From Arcicella aquatica (GTDB taxonomy: Bacteria > Bacteroidota > Bacteroidia > Cytophagales > Spirosomataceae): a stretch of 64,000 bases of DNA. The stretch's first letter is position 1, and each line of letters opens with the position of its first letter. Location: NCBI RefSeq assembly GCF_034928825.1, contig NZ_JAYFUL010000013.1:62001-126000 (forward strand), read 5' to 3'. Shown piece by piece: positions 52,654-61,540 of the stretch. The notes under the pieces are model-generated. The model made no database searches. It saw only the letters and a program-made list of their open reading frames with translations, and was not told the DNA's origin. The position numbers and the translations under genes were made by a program.

Positions 52654-55600
52654 TTAGAATTTCAAATTCAGGTTCAAACCGTATGAACGAGTACGAGGTA
52701 AGCCAACTGACTCGATACCTTGTGCTGCACCATTGGTCAAGCTTTGCTCTGGATCAAAATTGTCTGTTTTCTTATACAAAATCAGGAGGTTACGTCCTAC
52801 TAATGATACGCTTGCCGACTGGATACCTAATGCTTTCAAGAAACCAGCAGGTAGGCGGTAAGAAATAATAATCTGACGTAGTTTCACAAAACTTGCATCA
52901 TGCACAAATAATTCAGTATATCTGTTTAAGTTATTATAGTATGCACTACGCAAATTAGCCACAGGTACTGTATAAGAATAGGCATCTCCGTTGGCAGTAA
53001 CACCGCTTAATGCTAAACCATTTTCACGACCTGGTAAGGTAGATTTCAACAATCCTAGACGAGTAGCATATACTTCCATTACTGAGAAGATACTACTACC
53101 AAACTTACCATCAACTAATACATCTAATGAGAAGTTTTTGTATTTGAATGAGTTCGTTAAACCCATTGTGTAAGGAGGAACACCATTGCCCAAAAACTGG
53201 TTGTTATCAGTTTGTAGAGGTAGGTTAGAGTTGGTATCATAAATAATTCTTCCCGCAGCGTCTGTCTTTTTACGGTATCCATAAATTCCCCCAAAAGGCA
53301 TGCCTACTTGGTTGTTAATGAATGCGTTACCATTGGCAGAGTTTCCGATTGAAAAGGTACTGATACCATCCGCTAGCTTTAATACTTCGCTTTTGTTATA
53401 AGCAAAGTTGAAGCTCGTATTCCATGAGAAATTAGCAGATTTAATAGGAGTGCCTTCTATTAACAATTCTATCCCTTTGTTACTTAATTCACCTGAATTT
53501 AAAATAGCACTTGTATAACCTGATGCTCCTGAAATAGGCACACTTACAATATCATTTGATGATTTTTTGTCATATAAAGCGGCATCAAAATTTAAACGTC
53601 CTCCAAACAAGCGAGTACTTAATCCTAATTCAATCGTAGTAGAAGTGAACGGTTTTAATTCTGCATTAGTAATCGAAGTAGAGCTTACATTTTGTAATGG
53701 CACTGAGCTTGCACTTGGAACATTGCTATAAGCTAAGTTGATTGTATAAGGGTCAGGACCGCCCCCACCTACTTGTGCCCATGAACCACGCAATTTTACT
53801 TGATCAAATGCCTGTGGCATTCTTATCACATCTGATAAAATCAAACTTGTTCCAACACTTGGATAGAAGATATTATTGTTTTTAGGACTTAGTGTTGAAA
53901 ACCAATCCTGACGGCCAGTCAGTGTTAAAAACCAGATTCCTTTATAATCTAAATCTGCTGAACCAAATACCGAATTTGTTTTAATATTACTAGAAACTGG
54001 AGTAGCGGTTGACGTTGACAAGTTTGAATAACTATAGAAATAAGGGATAGTGTAGCCCTGTCCATAGAAGTCAAATTGATTATTTGTAAACTGACGGGTA
54101 TTACCCCCTGCTAACACTGATAATCCAATTGTTTCTGCAAATTTGGTATTATAGGCAGCCGTAATCATGCTGTTGGTTTCTGATACATCCGATTTGATGC
54201 CATCGTACTGACCTTGAGGGATATACTGCCCACCTGTTGGCTGAATACTCGTGAAATTATAACTATAAAAATCGCGCGTAGTAGTACCTTTTATCGTCAG
54301 GTTTTTTAATATATCATAAGAAATTGAGGCTTGACCAATAAAGCGATCTTTAGTATCTGTTTCTTTAAATTTATTGATAAAGAAGTAACCATTCGTTACA
54401 ATGCCTGCATCGTTCCAGAAAATCTCGTTCCCATTTGCATCATATCCTGGGTTTAACCAACGTACATCCACAGTATTAGCTACTTCGTAAGGCATCCAGT
54501 TAGGGTTACCCAAAGCATCCCCTGCAATTGGTCTATTGTTACCTTTCTCAAGATTATACTGTACTACTGCTTCTGCTCTAAGACGGTCACTTAGTTTAGC
54601 TGAAATATTTAAGTTAGCGGTTTTACGGTTGTAAGTATTAGAAGGTAATATCCCTTTCGCATCCATATCTGCTAAAGAAAGACGATATAAAATTGCGTCG
54701 TTACCGCCAGAAAAAGCAATAGAGTTGGTGAAAGTAGTTCCTGTCTGATAAAAATTCTTCAAGTTATCCTTTTGGGCTACATACGGGTGAGTTTTACCAT
54801 CAGCGGCTACATAATCAGTAGAGCCATCAATTTTTGAACCAAACGAACGACGACCTGTTCCTTGTGCTTGTGCCAATGTTGTTGGTTTTACACCACCATC
54901 GCCTTGTCCGTATTCATATTGGAAATCTGGGAATACAGAGATATTTTCCATAGAATATGTACCGTTGTATTCTACACCAATTCCTTTTTGTTGCTTCCCT
55001 TTTTTTGTCGTAATCAAGATTACCCCATTAGCACCACGTGAACCATACAAGGCAGCGGCAGCTCCACCTTTCAATACTGTCATTGATTCAATATCATCTG
55101 GATTGATGGCAGCAATACCATCTCCTCGGTCTGTTCCAGCTTTAGTTCCTAAGCCGTTAGGTAATGAACTTCCACCGGGAACACTGTTATCTATTGGCAT
55201 CCCATTGATTACGTATAGCGGTTGGCTATTGCCTGTCAATGAACCATTACCACGAATAACCACACGACTGGAACCACCAGGGCCAGTAGATAGACCAGTA
55301 GCATTTACCCCAGCTATTTTACCTGTTAAACCATTGGCTACGTTGTTCTCACGTGCTTGTGTGAATTCTGAACCATTTATTTCTGATACTGAGTAAGCAA
55401 GCGCACGTTTGTCTTTCTTTACACCCAAGGCTGTTACAACAATCTCTCCAAGTTGCTGAACACTTTCTTTTAAAGTAACTGAAACAGAAGTTTGTCCTGC
55501 TGAAAGAGTCACCTCAAATGTTTCAAAACCCACGCTACTTACTACTAACGTAATATTTTTAGTTGCGATGTTATCTGGCAAGTTCAGTTTGAAATTTCCT

Positions 55601-55854
55601 TCTGCATCTGTACTTGTACCAACTCTTGGATTTTCTTTGATAAAAACCGCAGCACCAATCACTGGACTTGCATCTTTTGCAGAAATAACTTTTCCCCCTA
55701 TTTCCTTAACTACACTCTTTTCTGATGGTTTCCGAAGATAAGTAACGGTATTTTTATTCACATTAGCATGCGAATAGCCACTTATTGCTAAACTTCCAAT
55801 AAGAGAAAGCCATAAGAAGCGTTGAGGGCTTTTTAATAGTCTAATTTTTTTCAT
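52654..55854 (-). CDS. SusC/RagA-family TonB-linked outer membrane transporter
   Basis: A protein of 1066 residues from the start at 55854 (the frame is open for 15 more codons). A signal peptide is followed by a carboxypeptidase-regulatory-like domain (about 45-125, GGKVISAKDASPVIGAAVF), the TonB plug (from VVTALGVKKDKRALAYSVSEI to about 290, with IDNSVPGGSSLPNGLG) and a 22-stranded barrel ending in Phe (LNLNLKF). It imports large ligands with energy from TonB. With SusD it makes one nutrient-uptake complex. The promoter at 55922-55954 and the TGCA-pair sites lie in the divergent gap shared with a DeoR regulator. Confidence 0.95.
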   Translation of the reverse strand: MKKIRLLKSPQRFLWLSLIGSLAISGYSHANVNKNTVTYLRKPSEKSVVKEIGGKVISAKDASPVIGAAVFIKENPRVGTSTDAEGNFKLNLPDNIATKNITLVVSSVGFETFEVTLSAGQTSVSVTLKESVQQLGEIVVTALGVKKDKRALAYSVSEINGSEFTQARENNVANGLTGKIAGVNATGLSTGPGGSSRVVIRGNGSLTGNSQPLYVINGMPIDNSVPGGSSLPNGLGTKAGTDRGDGIAAINPDDIESMTVLKGGAAAALYGSRGANGVILITTKKGKQQKGIGVEYNGTYSMENISVFPDFQYEYGQGDGGVKPTTLAQAQGTGRRSFGSKIDGSTDYVAADGKTHPYVAQKDNLKNFYQTGTTFTNSIAFSGGNDAILYRLSLADMDAKGILPSNTYNRKTANLNISAKLSDRLRAEAVVQYNLEKGNNRPIAGDALGNPNWMPYEVANTVDVRWLNPGYDANGNEIFWNDAGIVTNGYFFINKFKETDTKDRFIGQASISYDILKNLTIKGTTTRDFYSYNFTSIQPTGGQYIPQGQYDGIKSDVSETNSMITAAYNTKFAETIGLSVLAGGNTRQFTNNQFDFYGQGYTIPYFYSYSNLSTSTATPVSSNIKTNSVFGSADLDYKGIWFLTLTGRQDWFSTLSPKNNNIFYPSVGTSLILSDVIRMPQAFDQVKLRGSWAQVGGGGPDPYTINLAYSNVPSASSVPLQNVSSTSITNAELKPFTSTTIELGLSTRLFGGRLNFDAALYDKKSSNDIVSVPISGASGYTSAILNSGELSNKGIELLIEGTPIKSANFSWNTSFNFAYNKSEVLKLADGISTFSIGNSANGNAFINNQVGMPFGGIYGYRKKTDAAGRIIYDTNSNLPLQTDNNQFLGNGVPPYTMGLTNSFKYKNFSLDVLVDGKFGSSIFSVMEVYATRLGLLKSTLPGRENGLALSGVTANGDAYSYTVPVANLRSAYYNNLNRYTELFVHDASFVKLRQIIISYRLPAGFLKALGIQSASVSLVGRNLLILYKKTDNFDPEQSLTNGAAQGIESVGLPRTRSYGLNLNLKF

Positions 55855-55885
55855 GCTTAAAAGTTTTTTATGGTAAATTGGATTC

Positions 55886-56023
55886 TGCAATAACTGCAAA
55901 CAAATATTGCACTTATTGCAACAAACATATAAATTTTTTGCACACGAAAAACAAATTGTTAAAAAAATAATAACAAATTGTAATAAAAATGAGTATTTTT
56001 TCTTAAAAATTGCAAATTTTGCA
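55886..56023. promoter_or_regulatory. Three TGCA-N5-TGCA motifs between susC and deoR genes
   Basis: TGCA occurs in pairs exactly 9 bases apart at 55886/55895, 55908/55917 and 56011/56020, with a lone copy at 56055. The spacers are AT-rich and the right copies are mostly preceded by T. Because TGCA is its own complement, each pair is symmetric. One pair abuts the susC -7 element. These are good operator candidates for the adjacent DeoR regulator; this is inference. Confidence 0.5.
55922..55954 (-). promoter_or_regulatory. Promoter of the susC operon
   Basis: On the minus strand TTG (55954-55952) is followed after 22 bases by TATGTTTG (55929-55922), a fit to TTG-N17-23-TAnnTTTG, about 68 bp upstream of the susC start. 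Confidence 0.55.
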
Positions 56024-56067
56024 ATATAATTTACAATGAAACCTTCTGTTAATTTGCAGTTTTTTTA

Positions 56068-56075
56068 TACCTTTG
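56068..56075 (+). promoter_or_regulatory. -7 element of the deoR-type gene
   Basis: TACCTTTG matches TAnnTTTG, 34 bp before the start codon. A good -33 TTG is not seen at the right distance. Confidence 0.4.
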
Positions 56076-56109
56076 TTATATTCAATTTGATAAAATTTTA
56101 ATAATTATA

Positions 56110-56868
56110 ATGTCGATTAACTTATTAAAGAAAGAACGTAAAGATTTGATTTTAAAGGAAATCAATGTTCATACAAGAATATCTTTAGGAGAATTAGTAG
56201 AAGCGTTGAGTGTATCTGAAGACACCATTCGAAGAGATATTAATGAATTAGCAGAAGAGGGCGAAATTATCAAGATTAGAGGCGGGGCTATGTCAAAGGC
56301 TTATCACCACTCATCTAATCTGAAAGAAACGTATGCCCATAGTCATAAAGTAGAAATCGGACAAAAAGCATTTTCTTTATTGAAAGAAGGAATGTTAGTG
56401 CTGATTGGGGGGGGTACTACTATCCGAGAATTTGTAAAACTAATTCCAGAAGATTTTACGGCTACCTTCATGACAGTCAATCCTTTAACGGCTGTTGAAT
56501 TATTGGACAAGCCCAATATCGAAATTATTTTGATTGGTGGACAGGTATCAAGATACAGTCAAATGTCTATTGGTGGAGAAGTACATCACCGACTTTCAGA
56601 AATGAAAGCAGATTTATGTATTTTGGGAACAAATGCTCTTGATGCACAAGGAGGCGTAACTGACTCTGACTGGGAAACAGTACAAGTAAAGAAGGCGATG
56701 ATGAAGGCATCAGATAAAGTAGCGGTATTGGCAATTTCAGAGAAATTAAACTCTGTCATGAAAATGAAAGTAGCCGACCTACAAGAAATCGACTACTTAA
56801 TTACTGAATTGCCTGCCAATTCTCCAGAATTATCTGCTTATCAAAATAGCAAATTGCAAGTGATATAA
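56110..56868 (+). CDS. DeoR/GlpR-family transcriptional regulator
   Basis: A 252-residue repressor-type regulator. The N-terminal helix-turn-helix is ISLGELVEALSVSEDTIRRDINELAEEGEIIKIRGGA (19-55) and the C-terminal sensor has the DeoR fold with IGGGTTIREFVKLIP, IEIILIGGQVSRYSQMSIGG and LCILGTNALDAQGGVTDSDWETVQVKKAMM. Members sense sugar phosphates and repress sugar-use operons. It is divergent from susC and shares with it a 255-bp gap holding three TGCA-N5-TGCA motifs. It likely controls the SusCD/fucosidase locus and perhaps the transporter and nagB genes. Confidence 0.94.
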   Translation: MSINLLKKERKDLILKEINVHTRISLGELVEALSVSEDTIRRDINELAEEGEIIKIRGGAMSKAYHHSSNLKETYAHSHKVEIGQKAFSLLKEGMLVLIGGGTTIREFVKLIPEDFTATFMTVNPLTAVELLDKPNIEIILIGGQVSRYSQMSIGGEVHHRLSEMKADLCILGTNALDAQGGVTDSDWETVQVKKAMMKASDKVAVLAISEKLNSVMKMKVADLQEIDYLITELPANSPELSAYQNSKLQVI

Positions 56869-56870
56869 TT

Positions 56871-56986
56871 GTGAATGAGTGATTGAGTGAGTTGTGATTG
56901 AGTGATTAAAAAAAGTTGAAAATAAATGAACTTGGGGAACTTACTTTCTGTGAATCGCCTTCCCAATCACTAAATCACTAAATCAC
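56871..56986. repeat. Intergenic repeat, copy 1 (AATCACTA family)
   Basis: A segment of about 116 bp fills the gap between the convergent DeoR and DUF983 genes. Its reverse complement matches 57555-57673: the shared core includes GGGAAGGCGATTCACA and AAGTAAGTTCCC with only a small difference between them. The flanks are degenerate AGTGATT-type 8-mers pointing inward, so the element is itself a loose inverted repeat. It stops 2 bp before the DUF983 stop codon. Confidence 0.8.
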
Positions 56987-56988
56987 AC

Positions 56989-57396
56989 CTATCTAATCTC
57001 TGGTTTATATTTTACAAAGCCGAAGAGGTGTAAAAATACAGATCTCGACATTCTGAAATTAAAAGGTACTGAAATAAGCGATACTACTGTGATGGGTACG
57101 ATATAGCCCATAATCGGAGGGTCATTAAAAAACCAATATAATACTACTCCCAACACGATTAATATTAATATGGAAAACCCATAGCTTACAAACATCGCTC
57201 CATACCAAAAGCCTGGTTCTACTTCGTAACGTAAATTACAAACAGGACAATTTGTATGCATTTCATCAAACTTATCTACGCGTAAGAATGAATATTTAAA
57301 CATTTTACCTTCTCTACATTGTGGACATCTTTGTTCTACAATGGCTTCAAATTTAGAACGCTCTCTATCTAATTTTAAGGTCTGATACTGGCTCAT
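56989..57396 (-). CDS. DUF983 membrane protein with zinc ribbons
   Basis: A 135-residue membrane protein of family DUF983. Two CxxC pairs are present: CPQCREGKMF (24-33) and CPVCNLRYEVEPGFWYGAMFVSYG (from about 55), probably a zinc ribbon, followed by two membrane segments (about 66-92 and 98-118). No function is established for the family. It lies alone between two inverted copies of an intergenic repeat, with a DeoR gene convergent on one side and a transporter gene on the other. Confidence 0.9.
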   Translation of the reverse strand: MSQYQTLKLDRERSKFEAIVEQRCPQCREGKMFKYSFLRVDKFDEMHTNCPVCNLRYEVEPGFWYGAMFVSYGFSILILIVLGVVLYWFFNDPPIMGYIVPITVVSLISVPFNFRMSRSVFLHLFGFVKYKPEIR

Positions 57397-57530
57397 AACT
57401 TTATTGTTTAATTACCTTTAAATGATTTTTATCATTTAATAATCATACAACAAAGCTACTACCGAGCCATCCAATCTAATGGTATTTAATAAGCAGCCTA
57501 TAGGACTTTTTACTTATTTTAGTTGTGAGT

Positions 57531-57696
57531 TAGTGATTTAGTGATTTAGTGATTTAGTGATTTAGTGATTTAGTGATTGGGAAGGCGATTCACAAAAGTA
57601 AGTTCCCGAAAATTTATTTATTTTTCATTTTTTTTAATCACTCAATCAAAACTCACTAAATCACTCATTGTAAACACTCACTAAATCACTAAATAT
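57531..57696. repeat. Intergenic repeat, copy 2, with six tandem 8-mers
   Basis: Inverted copy of the element at 56871-56986. It opens with six perfect tandem copies of TAGTGATT (57531-57578), then the core GGGAAGGCGATTCACA and a T-rich stretch, and ends in inverted AATCACT/ACTCACTA units that reach 2 bp from the stop codon of the transporter gene. The tandem 8-mers are longer here than in copy 1, so copy number has changed since the two were made. Confidence 0.85.
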
Positions 57697-57698
57697 CT

Positions 57699-58949
57699 CT
57701 ACCACGTTTGTTTTTTATGTCCAATCGTTGCGAAGTATAGTATGTATAAATAGCAAGGAATCAATATCAAATAAGCTTGTTGAACACCCACAGACTCGGC
57801 TATTTTTCCGTAGAAAAATGGCAAAATAGCACCGCCACCAATACCCATAATCAATAGAGCCGAACCAAATTCAGTCTTTTTACCCAAGCCTTTAATCGCT
57901 AAAGGAAAAATAGCTGGCCACATTAAAGAATTAGCCAAACCCAACAATGCTACAAAAGCAACAGAGGTAAAACCAGCCGTAAAGATGATGCCGATAGTAA
58001 ATAGTACGCCAATAATACCACAATACATCAAGGCTTTATTTTGTGGAATATATTTCGGAATGGCCACAATACCTACGAAATAACCAACCAGCATAGCAAC
58101 CAACGTTAGTGAAGTAAAGTTCTTAGAAACATCTAAGCTAATTCCTAATGAACTTCCGTATTGCCCTATGGTGTCTCCAGCAATTACTTCAACGCCTACA
58201 CAACAAAAAATTGCTAAAATTCCTAATACCAAATTTACATGTTGGAATATACTTTTTCCACTTGCATCTTGAACAGCTTCGCTTTCATCCTTGCTTGTGT
58301 CAATTTCTGGCAAACTAGATTTATAAATCATAAATGCCAAAAGCAATAATGCAATAGCCATTACGATATAAGGCACGATAACACGTCCAGCCAATTCGTT
58401 TAATAATATTTCTTTTTCACTGGCAAGGCTAGTTTTTAACTGATTTTCAATGTCGCTTGCACCATCTAAAATAATTGCTCCTAAAATCAGCGGACTCAAA
58501 GCTCCTGCAATCTTATTACAAACGCCCATGATACTAATGCGTTGTGCCGCACTCTCAATCGGGCCTAAAATACTAATGTATGGATTGGATGCAGTTTGTA
58601 ACAAAGAAATCCCTGCTCCTTGAATAAATAATCCTGTAAGAAATAATGCAAATGAACGACTCTGAGCAGCAGGTACAAATACAACAGCACCTATCGCCAT
58701 TATTACCAACCCCAAAGCCATGCCATTTTTAAAGCCTACTTTTGTTAAAATAAAAGACGATGGTATCGCTAAAAAAACATAGGCAATATAAAAAGCAAAG
58801 GTTACTAAAAGCGCCTCGGCATATTCAAGTTCACAAGCAATTTTAAGAAATGGGATAAGGGTTCCGTTGAGCCAAGTGATAAAACCAAAGATGAAAAACA
58901 ACATCCCGATGATAACAATGGGCGATAAAAAAGATTTATTTTTAGTCAT
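57699..58949 (-). CDS. Sugar MFS transporter (FucP/NagP-like)
   Basis: A 416-residue 12-helix proton symporter of the FucP family within the major facilitator superfamily, which takes up L-fucose, glucose/galactose or N-acetylglucosamine. I place the start at 58949 (MTKNKSFLSPIVIIGMLFF); the frame is open to 59039 but that adds an unlikely leader. Typical segments are FGFITWLNGTLIPFLKIACEL, FYIAYVFLAIPSSFILTKVG, GAGISLLQTASNPYISILGP and SAAQRISIMGVCNKIAGALSP. It lies 192 bp after the NagB gene on the same strand. That context favours N-acetylglucosamine (NagP) or, given the fucosidase nearby, fucose. Confidence 0.92.
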   Translation of the reverse strand: MTKNKSFLSPIVIIGMLFFIFGFITWLNGTLIPFLKIACELEYAEALLVTFAFYIAYVFLAIPSSFILTKVGFKNGMALGLVIMAIGAVVFVPAAQSRSFALFLTGLFIQGAGISLLQTASNPYISILGPIESAAQRISIMGVCNKIAGALSPLILGAIILDGASDIENQLKTSLASEKEILLNELAGRVIVPYIVMAIALLLLAFMIYKSSLPEIDTSKDESEAVQDASGKSIFQHVNLVLGILAIFCCVGVEVIAGDTIGQYGSSLGISLDVSKNFTSLTLVAMLVGYFVGIVAIPKYIPQNKALMYCGIIGVLFTIGIIFTAGFTSVAFVALLGLANSLMWPAIFPLAIKGLGKKTEFGSALLIMGIGGGAILPFFYGKIAESVGVQQAYLILIPCYLYILYFATIGHKKQTW

Positions 58950-59141
58950 AATGGTGGTTGGTTTGGGGCAAAATGTATAAATAAAGTACGTTGAAGGCAA
59001 TGTTGAAAGGCACATATTAAATAAATTCACTACAGGCATAGCCCGTAGTGAATTCTAATGTTCAAGCATTATTAATATATAACCAGTTCTAACTAAATAC
59101 TTGTTGTTTTGATTGATACTTAGGAAATACTCACCCTAAAA

Positions 59142-61073
59142 TCAATAATGATATCTTACAAAAGCCTCGATGGCTGCATATTCTGCAAAACCTAGCTTAT
59201 TGTACAATTCAGCGGTAGCGCTATTTCTGTCTTCGGCACGTTGCCAGAATTCTCTTGAATCGTTTCCTTGAAAAACTACACCATCTTTTTGAGATTGGTG
59301 TTTGAAAATACCGTGACGCTTCTGCAATACTTGTGTTGGGCTCATTGGTACAGCCATTTCAATTTCATGAATATCCCACTCAGCCCATGCTCCACGATAC
59401 AACCATACCCAACAGTCGTTCATGTACTCTTCTTTTTTCAAACGGTCAAGCGATTCAAAAATGGCATCTAAACATACTTTATGCGTTCCGTGTGGGTCGG
59501 CTAAGTCACCTGCTGCAAAAATTTGATGTGGCTTTATTTCAGCAATGATATTCGATACAATCGTGATGTCTGCTTCGCCCAATGGCATTTTTTGAATAGC
59601 CCCTGTTTCATAAAAAGGCATATTCAAAAAGTGAACGTTAGTAGCAGGAATGCCTACAAAACGACAAGTGGCTTTTGCTTCACCTTGACGAATGATGCCT
59701 TTTACATAACGTACCGCAGGAATATCTATTTCACTATCTTTTTTGGTACTTAAAAATGCGCGCGCTTCTTCAAAAACAGTATTGTATTTTCTGTTATCTA
59801 TATCGAAGGTTGTATTGAAATCGTCTAAGAAATCGATAAAGCGTAGGGCTTCATCGTCTGCCACAGCAATATTTCCAGAAGTCTGGTAAGCTACATGTAC
59901 ATCATGTCCTTGGTCAACCAACCGTTGGAATGTTCCACCCATCGAAATAATGTCATCGTCGGGGTGTGGACTGAAAATCAATACTCTTTTCTGAGCAGGG
60001 AATGCTCTTTCTGGTCTGTTGGCGTCACTTGCTAGCGACTTACCCCCTGGCCATCCCGTAATAGTATGTTGTAGGCTTTGGAAAACTTGTAAGTTAATAT
60101 CGTAAGCCTGTCCGTAGTTCGCTAGTAAATCACTCAATCCGTTTTCATTATAATCACGGTTGGTTAATTTCAAGATAGGCTTATCTAAACTCAACGCTAA
60201 ATTGGTAACGGCCTTTTTCACCATCATTTTATCCCAATTTACTTCATCAAACAACCACGGTTTTTTACGGCTACTCAATTCAGAAGCACTGGCTTCGTCT
60301 AAAATAAACCTTACATTTTGATGTCCTTGCAAATACGAAGCTGGTATTTTTTCAGACACAGGGCCTTCTATGGCTTCTTTGATTACTTTTGCTTTATGTT
60401 CACCAAAAGCTAAAAGAACAACTCTTTTTGCTTCCATGATGGACTTTACTCCCATTGTCACTGCTCTGCGTGGTACTTTTACCAAAGAACCAAAGTCGCC
60501 AGCAGCATCCATGCGGGTAGTAATATCGAGTGTCATCAATCTTGTTCTTGAATTAACTAACGACCCTGGCTCGTTAAAACCAATATGTCCGTTTCTACCG
60601 ATACCCAATATTTGTATATCTAGTCCGCCTAATTCTTCAATTTGAGCCTCATATTCTTTACAAAAAATTGAGAGCTTTTCCAGTGGCAAAGTACCTGTTG
60701 GAATATGGCAGTTTTCAGGAACGATATTTATATGATTAAACAATTGTTCTTTCATAAAACGATGATAACTCTGTACGGCGTCAGGTTGCATCGGATAATA
60801 TTCATCTAAATTGAACGTAATCACATTTTCAAAACTTAGCCCTTCCGTTTTATGCAGGCGAATAAGTTCAGCATATACTTTTTTAGGTGTTGACCCCGTA
60901 GCTAAGCCCAATACTGCGGGTTTGCCTAAAGCATTTTTGTGACGAATAATTTTTGCGATTTCTTGTGCCACCGCTTTAGAGGCTTCAGAGGCATCTTTAT
61001 AAATTTTGGTGGGTACTCTTTCCAAAGAGATTGCTTCTTTTTCTAATTCTATGGCTTCAGTTGCTTCAATCAT
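59142..61073 (-). CDS. nagB: Glucosamine-6-phosphate deaminase fused to a PIG-L/LmbE deacetylase-like domain
   Basis: A 643-residue two-domain enzyme. The N-terminal half (about 20-290) is NagB, which turns glucosamine 6-phosphate into fructose 6-phosphate and ammonia: GLATGSTPKKVY binds phosphate, Asp90 is in FNLDEYYP, and GRNGHIGFNEPGS carries His163 and Glu168, with Asn161 where E. coli has Asp141. The C-terminal half (about 360-640) is a PIG-L/LmbE zinc deacetylase-like domain with FSPHPDDDIISMGGT and the late DPHGTHKVCLDAIFE. This fusion is known in Bacteroidota. It may remove acetyl groups, replacing NagA, which is not seen here. Promoter at 61123-61155. Confidence 0.95.
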   Translation of the reverse strand: MIEATEAIELEKEAISLERVPTKIYKDASEASKAVAQEIAKIIRHKNALGKPAVLGLATGSTPKKVYAELIRLHKTEGLSFENVITFNLDEYYPMQPDAVQSYHRFMKEQLFNHINIVPENCHIPTGTLPLEKLSIFCKEYEAQIEELGGLDIQILGIGRNGHIGFNEPGSLVNSRTRLMTLDITTRMDAAGDFGSLVKVPRRAVTMGVKSIMEAKRVVLLAFGEHKAKVIKEAIEGPVSEKIPASYLQGHQNVRFILDEASASELSSRKKPWLFDEVNWDKMMVKKAVTNLALSLDKPILKLTNRDYNENGLSDLLANYGQAYDINLQVFQSLQHTITGWPGGKSLASDANRPERAFPAQKRVLIFSPHPDDDIISMGGTFQRLVDQGHDVHVAYQTSGNIAVADDEALRFIDFLDDFNTTFDIDNRKYNTVFEEARAFLSTKKDSEIDIPAVRYVKGIIRQGEAKATCRFVGIPATNVHFLNMPFYETGAIQKMPLGEADITIVSNIIAEIKPHQIFAAGDLADPHGTHKVCLDAIFESLDRLKKEEYMNDCWVWLYRGAWAEWDIHEIEMAVPMSPTQVLQKRHGIFKHQSQKDGVVFQGNDSREFWQRAEDRNSATAELYNKLGFAEYAAIEAFVRYHY

Positions 61074-61122
61074 TTTAATGACAATTTTGAGTAAATATTT
61101 CTTAGTTATGGAATAAGAAGCA

Positions 61123-61155
61123 CAAACTTAATGTCAAAAGAATTATACTACACAA
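61123..61155 (-). promoter_or_regulatory. Promoter of nagB
   Basis: On the minus strand TTG (61155-61153) is followed after 22 bases by TAAGTTTG (61130-61123), fitting the Bacteroidota consensus, 50 bp upstream of the start. The 467-bp gap (61074-61540) also holds a small hairpin (arms 61224-61232 and 61241-61249) and the terminator at 61433-61473. Confidence 0.6.
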
Positions 61156-61432
61156 TGAATTATAAAATAAAAAATTGAAAACAGTAAAATAATTATTAAT
61201 GAAATATATTACCGAATTTTAAAAATTATCTAATGTTAATTAGATAATTGAAGAATTATAAAGAGAAGAAATCGGAAATAAAATATTGATTTTTTATAAA
61301 AACTCACCAAATAACATATAAAGCCTATTTTTAATAGACAAAGTACAATGTTTAATAAAAATTGAAGGAATAATTATTGGAAAATCAGTCGGTAGCAGAA
61401 GTGAGGTAGCAATTTTTGAAGAGCGTTAAAAA

Positions 61433-61473
61433 CATCAAATGGGTTAAAACATCTCATTTTAACCCATTTGATG
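61433..61473 (-). terminator. Terminator after the aldehyde dehydrogenase gene
   Basis: Perfect 17-base arms (61433-61449 and 61457-61473, core CATCAAATGGGTT) with a 7-base loop. On the minus strand the stem is followed by a T run. It lies about 70 bp after the dehydrogenase stop. Confidence 0.85.
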
Positions 61474-61540
61474 AAATTTTGATAAAATTAACAATTTTAC
61501 ACATCTGGAAATATATTTCCGATTGTTAAAAAATTGTTAA

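Noticed and set aside
57531..57578. Possible CRISPR array
   Set aside because: The six TAGTGATT units are directly abutting 8-mers without spacers, so this is a simple tandem repeat.
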